Source: JAKVBH01 sp049800955 (GTDB lineage Bacteria; Pseudomonadota; Alphaproteobacteria; Rhodobacterales; Rhodobacteraceae). Taken from it: a stretch of 64,000 nucleotides of DNA. Position 1 is the first letter of the stretch. Each line of letters opens with the position of its first letter. Below, piece by piece: positions 16,557 through 25,111 of the stretch. The position numbers and the translations under genes were made by a program. Where the stretch lies: positions 310,001 to 374,000 of the forward strand of contig NZ_JBNAGA010000001.1 in NCBI RefSeq assembly GCF_049800955.1, written 5' to 3'. Under the pieces are notes generated by a model. It made no database searches, had not been told where the DNA came from, and saw nothing but the letters and a program-made list of their open reading frames with translations.

Positions 16557-17951
16557 ATGCTTGAGACAGCCGATCCCAGCCAGCCCAACGACGCCGCACA
16601 GGATGCGGGCTACACTTTGGAGAAATCCAGAATCGCTTCGATCCTTGCGGCAGTCGATGCGGGCGACCGGGATGCGCTCATGGCGGAGATGGAGCCGCTG
16701 CACCCCGCCGACATCGCCGATTTGCTCGAACAGGTCGGCGCGCAGGAGCGCATGGGGCTCGTCAGGCTCTATGATGCGGAATTTGATGGCGAGATTCTCT
16801 CGGAGCTTGATGAGAGCGTGCGCGAGGATGTCATCGACGTCCTCACCCCGGAAGTGCTCGCGGATGCGGTGCGCGAGCTCGAGACGGACGATGTGGTCGA
16901 TCTCATCGAAGATCTTGAGGAGCCGCAGCAGGAGGCCATCCTCGATGCGCTGGAAGACACGGACCGCGCGGCTGTCGAGCAATCGCTGAGCTATCCCGAA
17001 TATTCCGCAGGCCGTCTGATGCAGCGCGAGGTCGTGATGGCGCCCGAGCACTGGACTGTCGGGGATGCAATCGATTTCATTCGGAAAACAGATGATCTGC
17101 CAGAGCAATTCTACCACGTCATTCTGGTGGACCCGCGCCTGCACCCCATCGGCAACGTGACCCTGGGCCGTCTCATGGGCGCGCCGCGCACAGCCGCGCT
17201 CAAGAACCTGACCGAGCAGATGTTCAAGGTCATCCCCGCGACGCAGCCGGAATCCGAGGTGGCCTATGCCTTCAATCAATACCACCTGATCTCGGCGCCC
17301 GTTGTCGATGACGAGGGCCGGCTCGTGGGGCAGATCACCATCGATGATGCGATGATCGTGCTGGATGAGGAACATGATGAGGACATCCTGCGTCTGGCGG
17401 GTGTGAACGAGGAAAGCACGCTCTCCGATACCGTGATCGCAACCACCAAGCGGCGCTTTCCGTGGCTGGCGGTCAATCTGATCACCTCGATCCTGGCCTC
17501 GCTTGTGATTGCTCAGTTTGAAGTGGCGCTGGCCCAGATCGTGGCGCTTGCGGTGCTCATGCCTATCGTGGCCTCCATGGGCGGCAATGCGGGCACGCAA
17601 TCGCTGACCGTGGCCGTGCGCGCCATTGCCACCAAAGACCTCACGGCGGCCAATATGTGGCGGGTGATCCGGCGCGAGGTGCTGGTGGGGCTGATCAACG
17701 GCCTCATCTTCGCGGTGGTCATGGGCGTGGTCGGCATGATCTGGTTTGGCTCACCCGCGCTGGGCTATGTGATCGCGGCGGCCATGGTGATCAACCTCGT
17801 AGTGGCGGGCCTCGCGGGGACGGTCATCCCCGTGGTGCTCGAGAAACTCGGGATTGACCCGGCACTGGCCTCGGGCGCCTTTGTCACGACGGTCACGGAT
17901 GTGGTGGGTTTCTTCGCCTTTCTGGGCCTTGCCGTTGTGGTGCTGCTATGA
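16557..17951 (+). CDS. mgtE: Magnesium transporter MgtE
   Basis: 464 residues. Domain order is that of MgtE: an acidic helical N domain (about 25-135) rich in repeats like LLEQVGAQERM and DDVVDLIEDLEEP, a CBS pair (about 140-270), a connecting helix, and five membrane helices (about 285-464) with the pore signature MPIVASMGGNAGTQSLTV. It imports Mg2+ and is gated by cytosolic Mg2+ through the N/CBS domains. GCAGGAGG precedes the ATG by 8 bases. It ends in an ATGA overlap with the cyclo-ligase gene. Confidence 0.96.
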   Translation: MLETADPSQPNDAAQDAGYTLEKSRIASILAAVDAGDRDALMAEMEPLHPADIADLLEQVGAQERMGLVRLYDAEFDGEILSELDESVREDVIDVLTPEVLADAVRELETDDVVDLIEDLEEPQQEAILDALEDTDRAAVEQSLSYPEYSAGRLMQREVVMAPEHWTVGDAIDFIRKTDDLPEQFYHVILVDPRLHPIGNVTLGRLMGAPRTAALKNLTEQMFKVIPATQPESEVAYAFNQYHLISAPVVDDEGRLVGQITIDDAMIVLDEEHDEDILRLAGVNEESTLSDTVIATTKRRFPWLAVNLITSILASLVIAQFEVALAQIVALAVLMPIVASMGGNAGTQSLTVAVRAIATKDLTAANMWRVIRREVLVGLINGLIFAVVMGVVGMIWFGSPALGYVIAAAMVINLVVAGLAGTVIPVVLEKLGIDPALASGAFVTTVTDVVGFFAFLGLAVVVLL

Positions 17952-18505
17952 GCCTCGATGCCTTGAAGGCAGACGCGCGCAAGGCGGCCTTTGCGCGCCG
18001 CAAGGCGGCCCATGGCGCAGATCCCGGCACTGGCGCGGGCCATCTCTCGGCGCTTTTGGCGGGCCATCGCGGCGTGCCTCTGGCGGGCTACATGCCGATC
18101 CGCACGGAAATTGATCCGTTGCCCGCGATGGAAGAGGCCGCAGCCCACGGGCCGGTCGCTGTGCCTGTCATAGAGGCTGCGGGCCGGCCCTTGCAGTTTG
18201 CCCGCTGGGAGCCGGGCATGGAGATGGTCAAGGGCATGTTCGGGGCGGCGATCCCCGCGCGGCTTGACTGGGTCGTGCCCGAGATTGTGATTGTGCCGCT
18301 GGTGGCCTTTGACCGGCACGGTGGACGCTTGGGCTATGGCGGCGGGTTTTATGATCGGACGCTGGAGGGTCTGCGCGCGCGCGGTCCGGTTCTGGCCGTG
18401 GGCTTTGCCTATGCGGCACAGGAGGCGGATAACCTGCCGCTGGAGCCTACGGACCAGCCGCTCGATCTGATCGTGACGGAGGCGGGCGTGTTTGAGCAGG
18501 GCTGA
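17948..18505 (+). CDS. 5-formyltetrahydrofolate cyclo-ligase
   Basis: 185 residues. The enzyme converts 5-formyl-THF to 5,10-methenyl-THF using ATP. The signature LVAFDRHGGRLGYGGGFYDRTL and the PLDLIVTEAGVF end are typical, as is an N-terminal KADARKAAFARRKAAH helix. Translation is coupled to mgtE by a 4-base overlap. The pairing with mgtE has no obvious metabolic logic. Confidence 0.94.
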   Translation: MSLDALKADARKAAFARRKAAHGADPGTGAGHLSALLAGHRGVPLAGYMPIRTEIDPLPAMEEAAAHGPVAVPVIEAAGRPLQFARWEPGMEMVKGMFGAAIPARLDWVVPEIVIVPLVAFDRHGGRLGYGGGFYDRTLEGLRARGPVLAVGFAYAAQEADNLPLEPTDQPLDLIVTEAGVFEQG

Positions 18506-18554
18506 CCTGTTTGCCGGGGTGCAGGCCCCATATCGCGAGCCCGCTCATTGCCGC

Positions 18555-19583
18555 TTATCCCTGCGCGTTCTGACAGGCGCGCAGCACGCGGTGCATGAAG
18601 CCTATAGGCCGCTGCGGCGCATCTGTCTGGTTGAACGTGCCGATGACGTAGCTGTCTTGCTCGGGGGCGTAGAAGGCGAAGGTGCCGCTGGCGCCGGAAT
18701 GCCCGATCAGCTCTGGCGTGGCGCGCAGCAAGGTCATCCAGCGCGGCAGCTTGATGCGCATCAGGCCGTATCCATAGTGCAGCGGGAAGAAGAGCTGGTT
18801 CCACTGGCGCATCTGCGCGGCGCTATGGGGTGTGAAGAGCTGGCCCTGCATGAAGGCACGCAGAAAGATCAGCATCTCATCCAGTGTCGAGATGATGCCG
18901 CCGTCGGCAGTCATGCTTGTCAGGATGTGCGGGACGTCCAGACGCCTGTCCTTGTGATAGATCGGCAGGCCTGCGTCGGGGCCCTGCAAAACGCCCGTCT
19001 GTTTGAGGCCAAGCGGGTCACAGATGCGGCTCTGAAGCGCCTGATCATAGGTCTGGCCGGTGATGGTTTCGATCACGGCCCCAAGCAATTGGTAGTTGGT
19101 GTCGGAGTAATGCGACCTGCCGCTGTCGGGCGCGGCCTGTGGTGGCAGCGCCTTCGTCATTTGCAGGACGTCGCGCATGTCATAGCTGCGATCCTTGCCC
19201 CTTTTCAGATCTCTCGCCAGATCGCTTTCATAGTAATCGGCCAGGCCGGATGTGTGATGCAGGAGGTGGCGCAGGGTCAGCGCGGGCCCGTGATCCACCC
19301 CGTTCACGATGTGCAGCCCGGACAGATCCAGCGCGGGCAGGATGTTTTGCACCCTCTCACCCAGCGCGATGCGTTGCGCGTCCACGAGCTGCATGATCAG
19401 CGTGGCGGTGAACATCTTGGTGATGCTGGCAATCGCAAACCGGCTCTGCGGCCTTGCGGCCCCCGCGCTGCCTTTGAAATCCACCTGACCGTCGCCGGAC
19501 CAGACCCGCAGCAGCACACCATTGGTATGTGTCCGCGCGCTTTGTGCGTCCATCAGGGCTTGAAGATCGTCCGCGAGGCTCAT
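18555..19583 (-). CDS. Serine hydrolase of the beta-lactamase class C / PBP4* family
   Basis: 342 residues. The catalytic SxxK is SITK (Ser53, Lys56) in FAIASITKMFTATL; the second motif is HYSDTNYQLLG (YSD in place of YxN), and HSGASG takes the place of KTG. No signal peptide is evident, so it is probably cytoplasmic or exported by an unseen route. Substrate unknown; esterase or peptidase activity is possible and beta-lactam resistance should not be assumed. The start ATG overlaps the stop of the upstream membrane protein gene by 4 bases. Confidence 0.87.
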   Translation of the reverse strand: MSLADDLQALMDAQSARTHTNGVLLRVWSGDGQVDFKGSAGAARPQSRFAIASITKMFTATLIMQLVDAQRIALGERVQNILPALDLSGLHIVNGVDHGPALTLRHLLHHTSGLADYYESDLARDLKRGKDRSYDMRDVLQMTKALPPQAAPDSGRSHYSDTNYQLLGAVIETITGQTYDQALQSRICDPLGLKQTGVLQGPDAGLPIYHKDRRLDVPHILTSMTADGGIISTLDEMLIFLRAFMQGQLFTPHSAAQMRQWNQLFFPLHYGYGLMRIKLPRWMTLLRATPELIGHSGASGTFAFYAPEQDSYVIGTFNQTDAPQRPIGFMHRVLRACQNAQG

Positions 19584-20290
19584 GGGGTCTTGCCTCCCTG
19601 GTCGGCAGGTTGGCTCTGCGGCGGCCCCCCTGCGCCGTCGCGGCCGAGACACAGCGACAGGCCCACTGCCACGAACCAGCCAATCGCGCCCAGCCCGAAG
19701 ACCACGCCCGCGACATCTCCCAATGGGGGCAGAAGTGTCAGCACACCGCCGAGGCCAGTCAGGAGGCCAAGCCCGAGAACCGCGCTCCCGAAGATGCGGT
19801 GGCGCAGGCCGGCAAGGCTAAGGCAGAGGATCCACGCCCCTCCGGCAATCTCATTACCGCCGCCAAGGCCCAGTTCAACCGCGTGCAGCACCTCCCAGCT
19901 CCGGATTGCCGCGTCCAGATCGCGCGGTGACAGTGCGGCGACACGCTCGGTCGTCACATTGGCGAGCATGCCCGCGGCCAGAACCAGCGTTGCCCAGATC
20001 AGGCCGAAGGCGAGCGACGTGTTGGCCCAGTCCTCAGACAGGCGCCGCACCCGGCCCGCCAATGCAACAACCAGCACAGCAAGCGCCAGCGCATTCACGA
20101 TGTAGATCGCCGTGTTCCACAACAGCAGGACTGCCGGGTTTTCTGCCGTGAACCCGACCACGGCGGCTGCATCAATCTCGCCTGTCCCGTAGCCGAGGCC
20201 CGCCAGAAACGTGACGAGAGCGGCAAAGCCGAAAATGTAGGTGCCCGCACAGATCAAGGCAGCGAGCCCGCCGATATGTTGCAGTGTCAT
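19580..20290 (-). CDS. Integral membrane protein, DUF4386-like in layout
   Basis: 236 residues with about six hydrophobic helices (near 8-30, 53-78, 92-112, 140-160, 163-185, 188-212) and a polar C-terminus rich in G, Q and P. The layout resembles the DUF4386 protein encoded at 23354-24019, but I cannot show homology by eye. It overlaps genes on both sides by 4 bases, so it is in an operon with the NAD(P)-binding protein and the serine hydrolase. Confidence 0.75.
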   Translation of the reverse strand: MTLQHIGGLAALICAGTYIFGFAALVTFLAGLGYGTGEIDAAAVVGFTAENPAVLLLWNTAIYIVNALALAVLVVALAGRVRRLSEDWANTSLAFGLIWATLVLAAGMLANVTTERVAALSPRDLDAAIRSWEVLHAVELGLGGGNEIAGGAWILCLSLAGLRHRIFGSAVLGLGLLTGLGGVLTLLPPLGDVAGVVFGLGAIGWFVAVGLSLCLGRDGAGGPPQSQPADQGGKTP

Positions 20291-21180
20291 GATCCGCTCC
20301 TTGCCATGGGTGAGTGGTCTGCGCGCGCTGGGCCAGCGGTTGCGAGGCGGTGCTCGAAGTGATCTTTCAGGGAATGGGTGCCGTGGGCCGTGCCAACCAT
20401 GTCAAAGGCAAGCGCGCTGAGAAAGAAGCGGGCCGGGCCGCTGATCCGGCGCGGCGCCATATAGGGCAAAAGCCACAACGCGATGCGCCGAACAGTGTCA
20501 GGCAGAAAGACGATCCGGGGCGGGCGGCCGACACAGGCGAAGGCCAGCTCTGCAAGCGCCCGGTGTGTGAAGACCTCCGGGCCGCCCACGTCCCGCCAGT
20601 CAGCACCCTGTGACACCGCCTCTGCCGTAGCCGTCGCCAGATCCGCACCGTGGATCGGATTGATCCGCTGGCGCCCATCGCCAAACAGGAACACCCGTCC
20701 GGATTGCGCCATATCCAGAAAGTCGCCCATGTCCGAGAAATAGCCCGTGGGCGCGATGATCGTGGAGGCGATTGGAGAGCGCTGCAAATCCTCAACGAAG
20801 GCCGATTTGGCCGCAACCAGCGGCACATGCGCCAACGCATGGGCCTGCATGACGTGGATATAGGCAAACCGGCTCACATCCGCGCGCTCTGCCTCGCGCA
20901 AGAGATTGAGGTTGGCCTGATAGTCGACCTCCCAATAGCCCAGCCCATCGGCCTGTCGTGTGATGCCGAGACAGGAGACCACCAGATCGACGCCGGTCAT
21001 GATCCCGTCGAGGGTCGCGGGCTCAGTCGCTTGCGCTTCGACAAGTTGGTCGGCGGCAATCGGATTGGCCTGCGGCATATGGCGCACAAGCGCGATCACA
21101 TACCAGCCGCGGCGCTGGTATTCCGCGCAAAGATGGCGCCCAAGATAGCCGGTCGCGCCTGCGATAAACACGCGTTTCAT
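20287..21180 (-). CDS. NAD(P)-binding atypical SDR / NmrA-like protein
   Basis: 297 residues. A Rossmann motif GATGYLGRHLCAEY sits at the N-terminus (about 8-21), followed by VVSCLGITRQ and the GYFSDMGDFLDMAQSG block found in atypical short-chain dehydrogenases. The usual YxxxK catalytic pair is not evident, so it may be a sensor or epimerase-like protein. A hydrophobic stretch lies near 235-250. It is linked by a 4-base overlap to a small upstream ORF and to the membrane protein gene downstream. Confidence 0.83.
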   Translation of the reverse strand: MKRVFIAGATGYLGRHLCAEYQRRGWYVIALVRHMPQANPIAADQLVEAQATEPATLDGIMTGVDLVVSCLGITRQADGLGYWEVDYQANLNLLREAERADVSRFAYIHVMQAHALAHVPLVAAKSAFVEDLQRSPIASTIIAPTGYFSDMGDFLDMAQSGRVFLFGDGRQRINPIHGADLATATAEAVSQGADWRDVGGPEVFTHRALAELAFACVGRPPRIVFLPDTVRRIALWLLPYMAPRRISGPARFFLSALAFDMVGTAHGTHSLKDHFEHRLATAGPARADHSPMARSGS

Positions 21181-21320
21181 GATACAGCCCTTGCCCTGGC
21201 GGCAAAACCTGCCTGCGGTTGCGGGGGACGGATGCGCGGCGGGTCCTCGCGCGGCCCGCCCGTGAGCAAAGCGCAGAGCGCCTGAAACCGCCGCGCGCGA
21301 TAGCGTAGAATGTCAGTCAT
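21177..21320 (-). CDS. Possible small protein (47 residues), coupled to the SDR gene
   Basis: The ORF begins MTDILRYRARRFQALCALL and ends RARAVS. It has GAGGG about 8 bases before the ATG and overlaps the SDR start by ATGA. It is arginine- and proline-rich with no recognisable domain. Its position 10 bases after the lipoprotein gene and the coupling overlap are the only support; it may instead be a leader that couples translation. Confidence 0.4.
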   Translation of the reverse strand: MTDILRYRARRFQALCALLTGGPREDPPRIRPPQPQAGFAARARAVS

Positions 21321-21330
21321 GGCGCAGCCC

Positions 21331-21693
21331 TCATCCAACGACCCGGTGGCCACGACCACGCAGGCATTCCACGACAATGGAGCTGCGCCGCTCGCGCACA
21401 TCACCGGTGCTGGCGAGACCGCCCGCCAGCGCACCCGCCACAGCGCCGCCCAAAGCGTCGCCTCTCTCGGCTTCCCCCAGGGCCGCACCGGCGCCTGCGC
21501 CCAGAAGTGTTGCGCCCATGGTCTCGTGGTCCAGCTGGCTCTGGTCGCGGGCCAGGGCCTGACAGGCGGCAAGGTCCGCCTCATAGGCCGGGGTAGGCGT
21601 CCCGTCGAGGATGGGGTGGTGGTGCGCACCGCCATCGGCACAGGCGGTCAACAGGACCAGCCCGGCGAGGGGATGCATAGCTTTGCGTTTCAT
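21331..21693 (-). CDS. Small glycine-zipper lipoprotein
   Basis: 120 residues. The signal peptide ends in the lipobox LTAC (Cys18), so the protein is predicted to be lipid-anchored. A glycine/alanine zipper (about 59-95, with GATLLGAGAGAALGE and GGAVAGALAGGLAS) suggests membrane association or oligomerisation as in other glycine-zipper envelope lipoproteins. It precedes the SDR group and follows the AraC-type regulator gene by 106 bases. Confidence 0.78.
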   Translation of the reverse strand: MKRKAMHPLAGLVLLTACADGGAHHHPILDGTPTPAYEADLAACQALARDQSQLDHETMGATLLGAGAGAALGEAERGDALGGAVAGALAGGLASTGDVRERRSSIVVECLRGRGHRVVG

Positions 21694-21799
21694 TGTCTGA
21701 CCTTTCTCGTTTCAGTGTCGAGAAAGCAGATAGCCAGCCTCACGCGGTCAGGGCATGACCGCAGGTATCAAGGAATTGACACTTCGTAACAGACTGCGC

Positions 21800-22825
21800 T
21801 CAGAGGGCCTGACGCAGATAGGCGGTCGGGCTCAGCCCGGTCCAGCGTTTGAACGCGCGCACGAAAGAAGACGCCTCGGAGAAGCCCAGAAGATAGGCTG
21901 TTTCATTCACGGTGACCTTTTGGCCCTCAAGGTACTCCTTTGCCATCCGCTGGCGCAGGTCATCGTGTATCTCGGCAAAGGTCATCCCTTCCTCTTTCAG
22001 ACGGCGATACAAGGTCTGGCGGCTCATCGCGATGTCCTTGGCCACCTTGTCCATCGAGATCGACCCCTCATGCAGCTTGGGCAGAATCTGCGCTTCGATC
22101 TGCGCGCGCACCGACGTATCGGCATGCAGTTTTGCCAGCATGTCATCCGCGTGGCGTGTGAAGACCCCGAAGGCATAGGCGTTTCCCGGGGCAAACTGGG
22201 TGTCGGGGCTGTCCCAGACCGGATCAATCTGCAACGCATTGCGGCGCGCGTTGAACTGCACGGGGATGCCGAACAACTCCGGATATTGATCCACATGGGG
22301 CGGCGGCGGGTAGGTCACCTCCATCGCGATCTCAAAGGTTGCGCCCGGGAAGGACCTGCGAAACTCACTGATGAACCGCGCGAAGGAAATCTCGGACCAA
22401 AAGGAGAAATCGGCTGGCAACACCAGATGATCCACGATCCAAAGCCCGCCTTCGTGGCGTTGCAATTCAAAGCGATCCACCCCCGGGGGCAGCTCGACAT
22501 CGCCCATAAGGTGCAAATACCGGTTGAGTTGCTCGATCGAGTGGCGAAGGGAGGCCGAGGTATGCACGATCTGGCCAACCACCGACATGGACTCCAGTTC
22601 GGTCTCCAGCGTGTGCCGCAGCAAGAGCGCGGTATCGCCGGTCTGCGCGATGGCTGCGCCGATCAAGGCCTGATAAGCCGCCACTGGAATGCGGTTGTCC
22701 TGATCGGACAGGTCATCCTCCGTCAGCGCGCTTTGCGCCAGCAGGGTATCCCGGTCGGCGCCTTTCTCGCAGGCGAATGTGGTAAATGAAGCTGCAAAAC
22801 CCGCGGCCATGGTCGGCTCAGTCAC
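21800..22825 (-). CDS. AraC family transcriptional regulator (OruR/ArgR-like)
   Basis: 341 residues. The C-terminal AraC helix-turn-helix pair (about 240-338) contains MDKVAKDIAMSRQTLYRRLKEEG and VNETAYLLGFSEASSFVRAFKRW. The long N-terminal ligand-binding domain is of the Arabinose_bd type seen in OruR-like regulators. A GTG at 22825 is preferred because GAGGGA precedes it by 6 bases; an ATG five codons later is an alternative. The effector is unknown. It probably regulates the neighbouring leftward genes. Confidence 0.88.
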   Translation of the reverse strand: MTEPTMAAGFAASFTTFACEKGADRDTLLAQSALTEDDLSDQDNRIPVAAYQALIGAAIAQTGDTALLLRHTLETELESMSVVGQIVHTSASLRHSIEQLNRYLHLMGDVELPPGVDRFELQRHEGGLWIVDHLVLPADFSFWSEISFARFISEFRRSFPGATFEIAMEVTYPPPPHVDQYPELFGIPVQFNARRNALQIDPVWDSPDTQFAPGNAYAFGVFTRHADDMLAKLHADTSVRAQIEAQILPKLHEGSISMDKVAKDIAMSRQTLYRRLKEEGMTFAEIHDDLRQRMAKEYLEGQKVTVNETAYLLGFSEASSFVRAFKRWTGLSPTAYLRQAL

Positions 22826-22922
22826 GATGGTTCCCTCGTTCCGATGATAGCCCGGACAGGCTATGCTGTTGTGCGGAGGCTTATCAACCGGTTGGCCTCG
22901 CACCCGGGCGCGCTGGGCGCAG

Positions 22923-23312
22923 TCAGGCCGCGTCCAACAGATCTGTGCCGTAGGAATTGTCAATCGTGCAGAGCCAGCCGTCCGCCGGGTCCTCGCGAAA
23001 GACATAGGTCGCGCGCCGGGTGACAGGCGTCTTGGCGTCGCCGATGAAGAGCTGTGTTTCCATAATGACCAGGGCCGTACCTGCGCCTTCAAACACATGC
23101 GCGCGGCCTTGGTGGACTGTCAGCCTGTGCTGGAAATGCCGGGCAATGGCGTTGAACGCGCGTCGGATCTGGGCTTTGCCCCGCGCGATCTGGCCGGGTT
23201 GAACCACCAGAACGGCATCCTCGGCATAAAACGACATGAGCCTGTCGAAGTCTTCGTTTGTGATGGCCTGGTCGGCTTGTTTGATCAGCTTCAGAACGGT
23301 GTGCTCAGACAT
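22923..23312 (-). CDS. SnoaL-like / NTF2-fold protein
   Basis: 129 residues. A cone-shaped NTF2-like domain typical of SnoaL/DUF4440 proteins: MSFYAEDAVLVVQPG, the helix KAQIRRAFNAIA, and alternating beta strands (TALVIMETQLFI, RRATYVFREDPADGW). These fold members include enzymes and binding proteins; function cannot be fixed. ATG 23312 has CCGGAGAGGAG upstream. Confidence 0.8.
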   Translation of the reverse strand: MSEHTVLKLIKQADQAITNEDFDRLMSFYAEDAVLVVQPGQIARGKAQIRRAFNAIARHFQHRLTVHQGRAHVFEGAGTALVIMETQLFIGDAKTPVTRRATYVFREDPADGWLCTIDNSYGTDLLDAA

Positions 23313-23353
23313 GTCTTTCTCCTCTCCGGGATGTCGGTTCTTGTTACAGTGCA

Positions 23354-24019
23354 TCAGGCCGCGGCCCTCCGCCGCGCGCCCCCCGGCTTGACCAGCAGCC
23401 ACAGACAGAAGGCCGTTTCCGCGACCAAAGGCACGACATAGGCAGGCGCCATGAGCCCGTGCAGCTCCGGCGCGACAATGCGCAGTCCGCTCCCCGCGAG
23501 ATAGACCAGCCCCGACAGGCCAATCCCCAGCCCCAGTATACGTGGCACAAAGCCTGACCTGGTGATCAGCTGCGCTGTCAAAAAGCAGTTCACCGCAAAG
23601 AAGATCAGGCCCAGATCGTAGCCATAGGCATGCAGGGCCAGATAGTGCAGCGAGAGATCAGCGCTGCCCACGATGAGTGCGGCCTGCAGGTTCAAAAGCC
23701 CCGCCGCGATCAGCCCTGATTGCAGCAAACGAAAGACCAATGCAGCCAGAGCCAGATCCGCAGAGACAGATCGGAACATGCGAAACAGCAGCAGCGCCAA
23801 GGCGGCATCAGCCAGCGCCATGACGACGTCCGCCAGGATCGACAGACGGAAGCGCAGGGATTGGGCATGAAGGGCCTGCATCGTGTGTTCGGCGGAGGCC
23901 GCGTCGATCAACGGCCCGCGCAAAGCGAGCTCCGATCCGACGCCGCAGATGATGATGGTCAGGTAGAGCGCCCCTGCAAGGCGCGCATGGCGCAGCGGGT
24001 CAGGATGGATATGCATCAC
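23354..24019 (-). CDS. DUF4386 family membrane protein
   Basis: 221 residues, six predicted membrane helices. The N-terminus HARLAGALYLTIIICGVGSE and the later blocks VFRLLQSGLIAAGLLNL and LHAYGYDLGLIFFAVNCFL are characteristic of DUF4386. Function of the family is unknown. It lies 9 bases after the oxidoreductase gene in the same orientation, so the two are co-transcribed. Confidence 0.85.
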   Translation of the reverse strand: MMHIHPDPLRHARLAGALYLTIIICGVGSELALRGPLIDAASAEHTMQALHAQSLRFRLSILADVVMALADAALALLLFRMFRSVSADLALAALVFRLLQSGLIAAGLLNLQAALIVGSADLSLHYLALHAYGYDLGLIFFAVNCFLTAQLITRSGFVPRILGLGIGLSGLVYLAGSGLRIVAPELHGLMAPAYVVPLVAETAFCLWLLVKPGGARRRAAA

Positions 24020-24028
24020 TTTTTCTCC

Positions 24029-25009
24029 CTAAACCACGACGACATTGCCGCGCTTGCGCCCGGTCTCGACATAGCGATGCGCCTCCACCAGATCCGCAAG
24101 CGGATAGGTCCGATCCATGACCGGGGCGAAGTGATCGTTGGCCATCAGCGCAAGGATATCGGACAGCTCTTCGCGATGTACCGCTGGCGTTGCCAGGCCA
24201 GCGGCCGCAAAGCGGGCTGTCTTGCCACGGGTCCAACCCGTCAGCACCATATCGCGCAGGAGCCTGAACCCCAGCACGGGACAGATAAAACGCCCGTGAC
24301 GCGTCAATGCCGATCTGGCCGCGCCGAAGGACGACACGCCCAGCGTGTCAAAGATGACATCATAGGTCTCGGTGCGCTTCAGGGGATCTTCACAGGCATA
24401 ATCCACGACCTGATCTGCCCCCAGTGACGTCAGCAACTCCGCGTTGCGCGCACTCGCACTCGCCGTGACACGGGCCCCCAGAGCCTTGGCAAACTGAATT
24501 GCGGCCGTGCCCAAACTGCCGGAGCCGCCCAGGATCAGCACGCGCTCACCGGGTTGCAGCCTGGCGATACGGGTCAGGAAATGCCACGACGTGAGCGCGC
24601 CATCGCAGAGCGTGGCGGCTTCGTCATAGCTCACGCTTTGGGGCTTTTTCACAAGGCTGCCGTCCTGATCGAAGCAGATATGAGAGGCGTTCGCACCAAA
24701 GAGCAGCCCGGCTTCGCCAAAGACAGCATCGCCCACCGCAAACCGCGTGACGCCTTCGCCCAGAGCGATGACGTCACCTGCAAAACAGGTGCCCGACAGC
24801 CCGGCGCGCGGGCGTGTTAATCCCAGAAAGACCCGCGCAAATTTTGGGTGACCGGCGCGCATCAACCCATCGGCCCGCGTGACGGCAGAGGCGCGAATGC
24901 GGATCAAGACCTCGCGCGGCGCAGGGTGCGGCAATGGGCGCGATACCGGGCTTAACACGTCGGGGCCCCCATAGCGGGTGACATCCCAGGCAGTAAATGT
25001 AGCGTCCAT
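24029..25009 (-). CDS. Zinc-independent MDR family NAD(P)H oxidoreductase (quinone reductase type)
   Basis: 326 residues. GroES-like N-terminal domain (PAPREVLIRIRASAVTRADG) and Rossmann domain with ILGGSGSLGTAAIQFAKALGA. Zinc-site cysteines of classical alcohol dehydrogenases are absent, as in quinone oxidoreductases and enoyl reductases. It is the first gene of the leftward run and is divergent from the LysR gene across a 102-base gap, the usual arrangement for LysR control. The substrate is not known. Confidence 0.9.
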   Translation of the reverse strand: MDATFTAWDVTRYGGPDVLSPVSRPLPHPAPREVLIRIRASAVTRADGLMRAGHPKFARVFLGLTRPRAGLSGTCFAGDVIALGEGVTRFAVGDAVFGEAGLLFGANASHICFDQDGSLVKKPQSVSYDEAATLCDGALTSWHFLTRIARLQPGERVLILGGSGSLGTAAIQFAKALGARVTASASARNAELLTSLGADQVVDYACEDPLKRTETYDVIFDTLGVSSFGAARSALTRHGRFICPVLGFRLLRDMVLTGWTRGKTARFAAAGLATPAVHREELSDILALMANDHFAPVMDRTYPLADLVEAHRYVETGRKRGNVVVV

Positions 25010-25111
25010 GGGACCCTCCTTGTCTGACTGGGTGCAGAGATATCGGATGGATTTTCGTCCGGTAATTGGCTAATGTGATCCGCAACGGTTCAAAAACGAT
25101 ACAGTCATCAC

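Noticed and set aside
18555..19583. Beta-lactamase resistance gene
   Set aside because: It has SxxK but YSD and HSG motifs and no signal peptide; it fits the broad serine-hydrolase family, not a true class C beta-lactamase.
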